A stretch of 11,491 nt of DNA from Elusimicrobia bacterium RIFCSPHIGHO2_02_FULL_57_9. Its GTDB lineage: Bacteria > Elusimicrobiota > Elusimicrobia > UBA1565 > UBA9628. Below are positions 4,062 through 11,045 of the stretch, one piece after another (the stretch's first letter is position 1; every line of letters starts with the position of its first letter). The notes beneath the pieces are model-generated. The model saw nothing but the letters and a program-made list of their open reading frames with translations, was not told where the DNA came from and ran no database searches. The DNA lies in NCBI GenBank assembly GCA_001800015.1, contig MGUO01000016.1:3168-14658 (forward strand), read 5' to 3'. The position numbers and the translations under genes are program-made.

Positions 4062-5879
4062 TCAGCGCGCGGCGTAAATTAGCATTTCATCGGACCTAAA
4101 CAACACCGGAAAGGGCAGCTGGGATTGGGCCGGAGCCACGATATAGCCGGCCTTGACCCGTCCGGCCAAAGCCGCCAGACGCGCCGCATCCCCGGGGCCC
4201 CAACTCTGAAATCCTGCCGGCCTCTCGCCGGGAGCCCGACGCAGAAGCGAAGCTTCCCAATCCCGCACTCCTTGGCCGTGCGCGGCCTGGAAAGAGCGCC
4301 AATCGACCCCGAGCTCGGCCATGCGCGCCATCCAGCCCTGAGCCGCCGAGGAGTCCCAAGTAGCGAGGGCAAAATCGGTCCATTCGGCGTAAACGGGGCG
4401 GCGCGAGCGGAAACGAAAGCCGAAATAACCCGGAGCGACGATAAACAGCGTGTCGGGCGGCTTGGCCCGGGCCCAAATCTCGGCGGCGGTTACCGCGGGC
4501 CGCTTGGGCTCGCAACGCCATAGGAAGGCCGCCTCGAGAAGAGGAAGAAGCGCCAAAACGCCCGTCATGGCCAGGACCAAGCCGCGAACGCCCGCGCCCA
4601 GGGGGCGCTCGCAGCAACCCGCGGCCGTCGCCGCGGCAAGGCTTGCCAAAATCAACAGGATCAAAGCCGTGGTCGGAAAAAGCCCCCATAAACTGTCCGG
4701 CGGCAGGCACAAGGCGATGGTGCCGTAAAAGGCCCCGACCAGTCCCAATGCCATCCGCACCCTTCGGTTCTCCTCAAAAAGCAGCAACAAGCCCGCCCAA
4801 ACCAATAGCAGCGGAGCGCTCAAGGGATAAGCCAAAGTCCAGGCCGCAGCTAAAGCGGCGAGAAAACGATCCGCCTCGCGCCGCGCGAGCCTCGGAAGTA
4901 AAACCTGGCCCGCGCACGCCAAGCCAAGCCAGAGCACCGCGACGTCCAAGCGGAAAAACTGAAATGACAACAGCCAATGCAGGGAAGGGATGAATCCGGC
5001 CAAAGCGTTTATCATCCAAACAAACAGGGCCGCAATTAAAAGGGCGAAGAGCCGTCCGGCTGAGGGGAGCTTCAAAAACAGGCAGGTCAAAAGAAAAATC
5101 TGGCCGCCGGCTCTAATCCATTTCTCCGGCGGCCAATGGCTGGTCAGGTAGCTCTGCGGGGTGCAAACCAGCAGGATGCCAATATCGCCCATTAATCCCC
5201 GCCCGAATAAGCGCCATAAAATGGGAACAGCCGCCAAGAAATAAGCGGCGGTTCCGGCTACAAGCTTCTTGAAATCCCGAGGCTCACGCAATAAAGAGGA
5301 AAGACAGAGCCAAACCGCCGTGACGGGCGACAGCATTAGATTGAAATTCGCCAAAAGTCCCAATGAAACCAGCGACAAAACCCGCCTGCCCGCAATCCAC
5401 AGCGCGATCGCCAAGAGAACCAGCGGCCAGGCGAAACTGGTTTGATCCAAGTCCGCCTTAAACATGGGATCCCCGGCCAAAGCCGAGGTCGTGAATAAGT
5501 CGCCGGCGGGCAAGGCCAGGCCCAAAGACAAAGCCGCCGCGGCGGGGGTCGCGCCCAAAAGCCGCGCCGTCTTGTAAGTCAAGAAGCCCGCCGCCACCCG
5601 GCCCAAAAACCACAACCAGAAGCAGGCGCGCTCAAGGCCGATCAGGGCCGACACTTGAGCCAAAAAATTCCAAAAAAAAGTCGGCGCGCTGCGCAAAGCC
5701 TGGAGGACGGGATCAGCCGGGAAAAGCGAGGAATCAAGCGCGGCCAGGACGCTGGGAAGGTAAAAGACCTGGTTGAGGCTGCGCGCGAAGGTGTAGCCGT
5801 AAACGGCCGCTGAGGCAGCCGCGAAAACAAAGGAAGCGGCCAATACGGCGCCGTTCTCTTTTAAAAGGGATATGCGCAC
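4062..5879 (-). CDS. Large polytopic membrane protein with extramembrane C-terminal domain, function unknown
   Basis: 605 aa. I do not recognise a characterised family with certainty. Layout resembles uncharacterised multi-spanning envelope proteins of the DUF6798 or GT-C-like kind. Seen: hydrophobic segments near residues 10-30, 70-100, 112-128, 148-164, 166-195, 206-225, 258-292, 310-328, 338-370, 376-392, 402-420 and 430-454, so about 10-13 membrane spans. A non-membrane domain of about 150 residues follows (455-605), containing IWARAKPPDTLFIVAP (468-483), FRFRSRRPVYAEWTDFA (488-504) and W-x-x-R near 516-519. An acidic loop SSLFPADPV (50-58) after the first span recalls membrane glycosyltransferase-like proteins, but no catalytic motif is assigned. 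The GTG at 5877-5879 lies 5 nt after the hutU stop with no strong Shine-Dalgarno. It heads a membrane protein, glycosyltransferase, methyltransferase set. Confidence 0.8.
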   Translation of the reverse strand: MRISLLKENGAVLAASFVFAAASAAVYGYTFARSLNQVFYLPSVLAALDSSLFPADPVLQALRSAPTFFWNFLAQVSALIGLERACFWLWFLGRVAAGFLTYKTARLLGATPAAAALSLGLALPAGDLFTTSALAGDPMFKADLDQTSFAWPLVLLAIALWIAGRRVLSLVSLGLLANFNLMLSPVTAVWLCLSSLLREPRDFKKLVAGTAAYFLAAVPILWRLFGRGLMGDIGILLVCTPQSYLTSHWPPEKWIRAGGQIFLLTCLFLKLPSAGRLFALLIAALFVWMINALAGFIPSLHWLLSFQFFRLDVAVLWLGLACAGQVLLPRLARREADRFLAALAAAWTLAYPLSAPLLLVWAGLLLLFEENRRVRMALGLVGAFYGTIALCLPPDSLWGLFPTTALILLILASLAAATAAGCCERPLGAGVRGLVLAMTGVLALLPLLEAAFLWRCEPKRPAVTAAEIWARAKPPDTLFIVAPGYFGFRFRSRRPVYAEWTDFALATWDSSAAQGWMARMAELGVDWRSFQAAHGQGVRDWEASLLRRAPGERPAGFQSWGPGDAARLAALAGRVKAGYIVAPAQSQLPFPVLFRSDEMLIYAAR

Positions 5880-5884
5880 CGGAT

Positions 5885-7558
5885 TTACTTGGGGATTTTG
5901 ATCTTGTGCCTGCGGGCCGCGGCCTGGGCTTCGGGGTAGCCGGCGTCGGCATGGCGGGCTACGCCCAGGGCCGGATCGTTGGTAAGAACGCGCTCAAGGC
6001 GCAGGTCCATCGCCTTGCTTCCATCGGCCACGCAAACCTGGCCGGCGTGAAGCGAATAGCCCATGCCCACCCCGCCGCCCTGGTGAAAGCTCACCCAGGA
6101 GGCGCCGCAAGCCGTATTGAGCAAGGCGTTTAACACCGGCCAGTCGGCCACAGCGTCGCTACCGTCAAGCATCCCCTCGGTTTCGCGATGCGGGCTGGCC
6201 ACCGAGCCGGCGTCCAAGTGATCGCGCCCGATGACTATGGGCGCCGAGATTTTCTTTTTGCGCACCAGGTAATTGAGGCGCAGGCCCATCTCGGAGCGCT
6301 CGCCGCAGCCCAGCCAGCAGATGCGAGCGGGCAGGCCCTGAAAAGCGATTTTTTCCCCGGCGAGCTTAATCCAGCGCGCCAGAGACTCATCCTTGGGAAA
6401 CAGGCGCAAAACCTCCCGGTCGCTGACATGGATATCGGCCGGCTCGCCGGATAAAGCAACCCAGCGAAAAGGCCCCTTGCCTTGGCAAAACAAGGGACGG
6501 ATGAATTCCGGGACAAAGCCCGGGATAGCGTAGGCCTCGCGCACGCCGGCTTGAAAAGCCATGGTCCGTATGTTATTGCCGTAATCGAAAACGATCGCGC
6601 CCTGATTTTTCAGCTCGAGCATGCCGCGCACATGTTCGGCGATGGAATCCATAACGTGTTTAAGGTATTCCTCGCGATTGGCGCGGCGCAATTGCTCGCA
6701 GCGGCCCAGGGACATGCCTTTGGGGATATAGCCGATCAAGGGATCGTGAGCCGAGGTTTGATCGGTGAGCAAATCCACCGGCACGCGGCGGCGCGCGATT
6801 TCCGGTATGATCTCGGCGGCATTCCCCAGCAAACCCACCGAAACGGCCGCGCCCTGCTCCTTGGCCGCCAGCACCCTGCGCAGGGCCGCGTCCAAATCCG
6901 TTTCCATATAATCCAAATATTTAGTCTGTAAACGCATCTGGATGCGGGCCGGGTCCGCTTCCACCGCCAAAAAGCTCGCGCCGTTCATGGTCGCGGCCAG
7001 GGGCTGGGCTCCCCCCATGCCGCCCAAGCCCGCGGTAAGCACCAGCCTTCCTTTTAAGCTGCCGCCGAAATGCCGGCGCGCGGCGGAGGCGAAGGTCTCG
7101 TAGGTCCCCTGCACGATGCCTTGGGTGCCGATATATATCCAGGAACCCGCGGTCATCTGGCCGTACATCATCAGGCCCTTTTTTTCAAGTTCGTTGAAGT
7201 GCTCCCAGTTCGCCCATTTGCCCACCAGGTTGGAGTTGGCGATGAGCACGCGCGGGGAATAAGGATGGGTGCGGAAAATCCCCACCGGCTTGCCGGACTG
7301 AATCAGCAGGGTCTCGTCGTTTTCCAGGGATTTAAGCGCCCGGACAATCGCCTTGTAGCTGGTCCAGTCGCGCGCGGCCTTGCCGCGCCCTCCGTAAACC
7401 ACCAAATCCTGCGGGCGCTCGGCCACCTCGCCATCGAGATTGTTCATGAGCATGCGCAGGGCGGCTTCCTGCTGCCAGCCTTTGCAGCTAAGCCCGCCTC
7501 CGCGGGGAGCCCTGATCGCCCTATGGATGAGTTGGCCCGGTTCCGCCATCAAAGTCAC
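5885..7558 (-). CDS. hutU: Urocanate hydratase (urocanase) HutU
   Basis: Second step of histidine degradation: cytosolic NAD+-dependent hydration of urocanate to 4-imidazolone-5-propanoate. At 557 aa it is full length. Seen: YGGRGKAARDW (55-65), THPYSPRVLIANSNLVGKWANWEHFNEL (97-124), the NAD-binding GLGGMGGAQPLAATMNG (177-193), the urocanase signature FQGLPARICW (406-415) with catalytic Cys414, and GRDHLDAGSVASPHRETEGM plus GGGVGMGYSLHAG near 444-506. Residue 418 is Cys in WLGCGER, where Tyr or Leu is commoner; I attach no function to that. The GTG at 7556-7558 overlaps the hutH stop by 4 nt (GTGA) and has AGGAG at 8-nt spacing; an ATG three codons later is worse placed. Transcribed after hutH; a membrane protein gene follows after 5 nt. 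Confidence 0.97.
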   Translation of the reverse strand: MTLMAEPGQLIHRAIRAPRGGGLSCKGWQQEAALRMLMNNLDGEVAERPQDLVVYGGRGKAARDWTSYKAIVRALKSLENDETLLIQSGKPVGIFRTHPYSPRVLIANSNLVGKWANWEHFNELEKKGLMMYGQMTAGSWIYIGTQGIVQGTYETFASAARRHFGGSLKGRLVLTAGLGGMGGAQPLAATMNGASFLAVEADPARIQMRLQTKYLDYMETDLDAALRRVLAAKEQGAAVSVGLLGNAAEIIPEIARRRVPVDLLTDQTSAHDPLIGYIPKGMSLGRCEQLRRANREEYLKHVMDSIAEHVRGMLELKNQGAIVFDYGNNIRTMAFQAGVREAYAIPGFVPEFIRPLFCQGKGPFRWVALSGEPADIHVSDREVLRLFPKDESLARWIKLAGEKIAFQGLPARICWLGCGERSEMGLRLNYLVRKKKISAPIVIGRDHLDAGSVASPHRETEGMLDGSDAVADWPVLNALLNTACGASWVSFHQGGGVGMGYSLHAGQVCVADGSKAMDLRLERVLTNDPALGVARHADAGYPEAQAAARRHKIKIPK

Positions 7559-9066
7559 GAATCAATCTCCTGAAAATATCCGCTCAAGATCAATTCTCTC
7601 ACTTTCTCCATTCTCGGCCCCAATATCTCATCCCCGCGGCCGGCCGGAACTTGCGCGCGCAAAAGCTTAAGCCCCAGGCGCACGCCCTGCCCCGGTTTCA
7701 ACGGCGCATGGGCTTGCAAACCCTCGGCGGCGCAGAGCAGCTCGATGGCGACGATTTGGGCGGCGTTAAATACCACCTGCTTGAATTTCAGCGCCGCGCC
7801 CATGCCCATGCTCACGAAATCCTCTTTATCCTCCGAGGTGGGAATAGAGTCGACGGAGGCGGGGTGGGCCAGGCCTTTGTTTTCAGAGGCCAAGGAGGCG
7901 GCTACGACCTGAGGAATCATCCAGCCCGACTCCAGGCCCGGGTTATGGGCTAAAAAGGATTTAAGCTTGGGGGCGCGTCCCGATATCAGTTGGGCGATGC
8001 GGCGCTCCGCGATATTGCCCAGGGCGGCGACGGCTATCGCGGCGAAATCAAAAGAGAAGCTCAAGGCCTGGCCGTGAAAATTGCCTCCGGATAAAACGCG
8101 GGCGCCGACAACCAGGGGATTGTCGGTCACGCTCCGCAGCTCCGTTTCCAGGACGCGCCGGGAATTTCCCAGGGTATCGAGCGCGGCGCCATGAACCTGG
8201 GGCATGCAACGCAGGCTATAGGCATCCTGCACGCGCCGGTCGCGTGAAACGTCGCGATGCGACTCGCAGATTTCGCTGCCGGCAAGCATCCGCCGCAGTT
8301 GCCGCGCCGCGGCCAGCTGGCCGGGGTGCGGCTTTAAGCGCTGCAAGGCCTCGTCAAAAGCGACCGGCGTGCCGGTTAAGGCCTCAAGGCTCATGGCTCC
8401 GGCCAATTGGGCCGCGGAAAAGACCATGAGCGCCCGGCGCAAGGCCAGGCCGCCGACCGCTTGCATGGCCTGGGTGCCGTTAAGCAGGGCCAAGCCTTCC
8501 TTGGCCTCAAGCACGGCGGCCTTGACCCCGCAGCGCCGCAAGGCCTCGGCACCCTTGATTTTTCTTCCCTTCCAGAAAGCCTCTCCTTCGCCGATAAGAA
8601 GCAAGGCCATATGGGCTTGCGGGGCCAGGTCGCCGCTGGCACCCACCGACCCGCGGCTGGGGATGGCGGGGGCCGCCCCCGCGTTGATCAGGCGGGCCAT
8701 CATCTCGATTAACTGCGGCCGGACCCCGGAAAATCCCCGGGCCAGTTCGTTGGCCCTTAAAAATAAAATGGCGCGCGCCTCCTGCTCTTCCAGCAGCGGC
8801 CCGACGGCGCAGGCATGGCTTAAAACCAGATTGCGCTGCAGGGTTTTAAGCTCTCCCGCCGCGACGCGGCGGCAGGCAAGTTGCCCGAAACCGGTGTTAA
8901 CCCCGTAAACGGGGCGGCTGAGGCTTACGGAGCGCTCAATTTTTCGACGGGAGGAGGCGGCGCGCTTGCGCGCGGGCCCGTTTAAAACAACCCGGCGGGC
9001 GTTTGAGGCAACGGCGGCCAAGTCCTCAAGCTCGACGGCGGCGCCTAAAGAAAACGCGGCGGGCAT
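7555..9066 (-). CDS. hutH: Histidine ammonia-lyase HutH
   Basis: First step of histidine degradation: cytosolic, homotetrameric in the family, converting L-histidine to trans-urocanate and ammonia. At 503 aa it has normal length. Seen: VYGVNTGFG (53-61) with the catalytic Tyr54, the MIO-forming Ala143-Ser144-Gly145 in GSVGASGDLAPQAHMAL (139-155), LLNGTQAM (194-201), QDAYSLRCMPQVHG (280-293) with Tyr283, TDNPLV (314-319), SGGNFHGQ (326-333) and SIPTSEDKEDFVSMG (407-421). These fit histidine rather than phenylalanine or tyrosine ammonia-lyase, and the adjacent hutU supports that. The ATG at 9064-9066 is 18 nt after the thiolase stop. An AGGAG overlapping that stop (9082-9086) lies 15 nt upstream, a rather long spacing. 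No promoter is evident in the gap, so it is probably co-transcribed with the thiolase. Confidence 0.97.
   Translation of the reverse strand: MPAAFSLGAAVELEDLAAVASNARRVVLNGPARKRAASSRRKIERSVSLSRPVYGVNTGFGQLACRRVAAGELKTLQRNLVLSHACAVGPLLEEQEARAILFLRANELARGFSGVRPQLIEMMARLINAGAAPAIPSRGSVGASGDLAPQAHMALLLIGEGEAFWKGRKIKGAEALRRCGVKAAVLEAKEGLALLNGTQAMQAVGGLALRRALMVFSAAQLAGAMSLEALTGTPVAFDEALQRLKPHPGQLAAARQLRRMLAGSEICESHRDVSRDRRVQDAYSLRCMPQVHGAALDTLGNSRRVLETELRSVTDNPLVVGARVLSGGNFHGQALSFSFDFAAIAVAALGNIAERRIAQLISGRAPKLKSFLAHNPGLESGWMIPQVVAASLASENKGLAHPASVDSIPTSEDKEDFVSMGMGAALKFKQVVFNAAQIVAIELLCAAEGLQAHAPLKPGQGVRLGLKLLRAQVPAGRGDEILGPRMEKVRELILSGYFQEIDS
7567..7571 (-). promoter_or_regulatory. Shine-Dalgarno deciding the hutU start
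   Basis: AGGAG on the minus strand, inside the last codons of hutH, 8 nt before the GTG at 7558 and 17 nt before the next ATG (7549). The spacing selects the GTG, which overlaps the hutH stop. Confidence 0.75.
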
Positions 9067-9084
9067 TATGATCGCTCGTAGCTC

Positions 9085-10230
9085 CTAGACCTTTTCCACG
9101 GCCACGGCTACGGCTTCTCCCCCGCCCAGGCAAATAGCCGCGATGCCGCGTTTGGCGCCGCGCTTATGAAGTATATGCACCAGCGTGGCCAGTATGCGCG
9201 CCCCGCTGGCCCCGATAGGATGGCCCAAGGCCACCGCCCCGCCGTTGACGTTGACTTTCTCGGAAGGTATGGCCGCCAGCTTCATCACGGCCAGGGAAAC
9301 CACGCTGAAGGCCTCGTTGATCTCGAAAAAATCGACCGAACCCGCGGTCCAGCCGGTTTTCTGCAATAACGCCTCGATGGCCCCCGCGGGGGCCGTGGTA
9401 AACCACTGCGGCTCCTGGCTGAAAGTGGCCCAGGCGACCACGCGGGCCAAGGCTTTTTTGCCCGCGCAGCCCACGGAGTTGGCAAGGACAAGCGCCGCGG
9501 CGCCGTCGTTGATTTTCGAGGCATTCGCCGCCGTAATGGTCCCGCCGGGCTTAAAGGCCGCCTTAAGCTTGGACATTTTATCCAGCTTGGCGCGGCCGGG
9601 CTCCTCGTCGGCGTTGATGCCGTCCACGTCGCAGAGTTCCGCGTTGAAAGCCCCGTCTTTCTGGGCCAGCAGGGCGCGCTCGTAGCTTAAGCGGGCATAG
9701 CCGTCCTGCTGTTCGCGCGAAATGGCGTGTTTCTCGGCGCAGAGCTCGCCGCAGTCGCCCATATGGATGCCCGAGTAAGGGTCCATGAGCCCGTCTTTCA
9801 GAATCGAGTCGATCAAGGTGCCGTGGCCGTAGCGATAGCCCGAACGCGCCTTATCCAAGAGAAAGGGCGCCTTGGACATGGACTCCATGCCCCCGGCCAC
9901 GGCGCAGCTCTCTTCGCCCAGGCGCAGGGATTGGCAGGCCAGCATCACCGCCTTCATGCCGGAGCCGCAGACTTTATTGACCGTAGTAGCGCCCACCGAC
10001 GGAGGCAAGCCCCCGCCGATAGAGGCTTGGCGCGCGGGCGCCTGGCCGATGCCCGCGCTGATCACATTGCCCATCACGACCTCGCCTATTTCATCGGGCT
10101 TAACCCCCGACTTGGCCAGCGCCGCCGAAATCGCCTTTGCCCCCAGTTGGGGCGCCGTATAACCCGCCAAAATTCCGTTAATCGAACCGATCGGCGTTCT
10201 AACCGCGGATAAAATCAGAACTTCTTCCAT
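9085..10230 (-). CDS. Acetyl-CoA acetyltransferase (thiolase II)
   Basis: 381 aa; condenses two acetyl-CoA to acetoacetyl-CoA or cleaves it. Seen: VLILSAVRTPIGS (4-16), the nucleophilic Cys88 in NKVCGSGMKAV (85-95), GGMESMS, EINEAFS in the substrate region, NGGAVALGHPIGASGAR with catalytic His337, and the second active-site Cys367 in CLGGGEA (367-373). All catalytic residues are present. The ATG at 10228-10230 is chosen because AGGAG (10239-10243) lies 8 nt upstream; a TTG at 10251 would add seven residues and ignore that site. The start is 11 nt after the DUF3307 stop, and the stop is 18 nt before hutH. Thiolase is not part of the hut pathway, whose end products are glutamate and a one-carbon unit or formamide. 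Co-transcription may reflect general carbon use. phaA/atoB-type naming cannot be decided from this window. Confidence 0.94.
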   Translation of the reverse strand: MEEVLILSAVRTPIGSINGILAGYTAPQLGAKAISAALAKSGVKPDEIGEVVMGNVISAGIGQAPARQASIGGGLPPSVGATTVNKVCGSGMKAVMLACQSLRLGEESCAVAGGMESMSKAPFLLDKARSGYRYGHGTLIDSILKDGLMDPYSGIHMGDCGELCAEKHAISREQQDGYARLSYERALLAQKDGAFNAELCDVDGINADEEPGRAKLDKMSKLKAAFKPGGTITAANASKINDGAAALVLANSVGCAGKKALARVVAWATFSQEPQWFTTAPAGAIEALLQKTGWTAGSVDFFEINEAFSVVSLAVMKLAAIPSEKVNVNGGAVALGHPIGASGARILATLVHILHKRGAKRGIAAICLGGGEAVAVAVEKV

Positions 10231-10238
10231 AGAAATCG

Positions 10239-10243
10239 CTCCT
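10239..10243 (-). promoter_or_regulatory. Shine-Dalgarno deciding the thiolase start
   Basis: AGGAG on the minus strand, 8 nt before the ATG at 10230 and overlapping the TAG stop of the DUF3307 gene (10242-10244). This overlap suggests coupled translation and rules in favour of the ATG over the upstream TTG. Confidence 0.75.
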
Positions 10244-10958
10244 ATCGACAATAGTATATCAATCTGGCGGACAGGCCGCAGAAAGCCGCTGCCCCCCCGC
10301 CGGCGTAAAAACCGAGCCGGGACGAATCAACGTATTTTTTCTTGCGCGCGTAATGCATGATGGAAAGCCAGCCCAGGGCCAGCAAGGGCCAGACATTGCC
10401 GGGAACCAGGAAGCATAAGGCCAGGGCCAGGCGCTGGCCCATGGCCAGGTATTTTTCCCGGGCGCCGGGATATGCGGCGCCCAAAAAGTCCTTTTCCAGG
10501 AAATAGATGAACACCGTGGAGGCATGGGTGACCAGGACGAATAAACAGCCCAAGACCGGCCATTTCTCCGGCATCAGGCCAGTGACCACCGCGCCGCGCA
10601 GGCTGCCGGGGATGACGGCGAAAATCACGAAATAATGAATGAGCTGATCCAGAATGAAATAGAGCGTATTGTCCGAGGCCTCGGACTTAAACACATTGAA
10701 AACCCGCCATTGATCCTCGATAAAATGCGCCGCGAAAAGAACCAGAACGCAGGCCCAGCCGTTAAGCGGAAAAAAGGGGGCATCAACCCAGACGTCGTTA
10801 AGATAGGGATAGGTCAGCGCCGCATAGCAGATCGGGTGCGCGGCGCAATGGACCAGCATCCCCCGAATGCTGTTGCGCTTCCAGCGGTTGATTAAATTGG
10901 TCTGAAAAGTGAAATCGGCCAGCAAATGGCCGAACATCAGGCGCCAGAAAATAATCAT
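10242..10958 (-). CDS. DUF3307 family integral membrane protein
   Basis: 238 aa, function unknown. The N-terminus carries the DUF3307 hallmarks: GHLLADFTFQTNLINRWK (10-27) with the Asp-Phe-x-Phe-Gln core, HCAAHPICYAAL (37-48), AAHFIEDQWRVFN (76-88) and DQLIHYFVIF (104-113). Hydrophobic stretches near 1-18, 35-50, 65-82, 100-118, 135-155, 174-202 and 215-235 suggest six to seven membrane spans. The conserved His, Asp and Gln residues within or beside the spans look functional, but no activity is established for the family that I know of. The ATG at 10956-10958 has no Shine-Dalgarno; instead a 10-bp palindrome CGGCCGGCCG (10959-10968) directly precedes it. The stop overlaps the thiolase Shine-Dalgarno. 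It heads the thiolase-hutH-hutU run, 81 nt after the cyclase gene. Confidence 0.85.
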   Translation of the reverse strand: MIIFWRLMFGHLLADFTFQTNLINRWKRNSIRGMLVHCAAHPICYAALTYPYLNDVWVDAPFFPLNGWACVLVLFAAHFIEDQWRVFNVFKSEASDNTLYFILDQLIHYFVIFAVIPGSLRGAVVTGLMPEKWPVLGCLFVLVTHASTVFIYFLEKDFLGAAYPGAREKYLAMGQRLALALCFLVPGNVWPLLALGWLSIMHYARKKKYVDSSRLGFYAGGGAAAFCGLSARLIYYCR

Positions 10959-10977
10959 CGGCCGGCCGCGATTCCGA

Positions 10978-11045
10978 CGGTCATTTCAGCGCCTTACCAG
11001 GATCGCTGAAATGACCGCCATAAGGAAATATGCTGGCGGTCATTT
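10978..11045. repeat. Three-armed inverted-repeat element able to form two exclusive hairpins
   Basis: Arm A CGGTCATTTCAGCG (10978-10991) is perfectly complementary to the first part of arm B (11004-11017), with a 12-nt loop. The overlapping last part of arm B, AAATGACCGCCA (11009-11020), is perfectly complementary to arm C (11034-11045), with a 13-nt loop. Arm B can pair with A or C but not fully with both. The cyclase stop codon (11040-11042) lies in arm C, and the DUF3307 ATG is 20 nt past arm A on the minus strand. There is no U-run in either strand, so it is not a standard intrinsic terminator. It could be an attenuator-like leader, an operator, an mRNA-stabilising structure or a small REP-like repeat. 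Confidence 0.75.

Noticed and set aside
6482..6931. Long plus-strand open frame opposite hutU
   Set aside because: Antisense to conserved hutU codons; its amino acid pattern is that of a shadow frame.
7070..7573. Long plus-strand open frame opposite hutU
   Set aside because: hutU is unmistakable on the other strand with full motifs; open antisense frames are common in GC-rich coding sequence, and this one shows no recognisable domain or ribosome binding site.
8369..8908. Long plus-strand open frame opposite hutH
   Set aside because: Antisense to the MIO region of hutH; composition is dominated by Ala, Arg, Pro and Ser as expected for a shadow frame.
9185..9685. Plus-strand open frame opposite the thiolase
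   Set aside because: The thiolase is complete with all catalytic residues on the minus strand; no independent support for the opposite frame.
10231..10251. Thiolase start at the TTG at 10249-10251
   Set aside because: The AGGAG at 10239-10243 would then be inside the gene; the ATG at 10230 has ideal spacing and gives the family N-terminus MEEVLILSAVRTP.
10978..11045. Rho-independent terminator for the cyclase gene
   Set aside because: The hairpins are strong, but neither strand has a T-run after a stem, and the loops are long.
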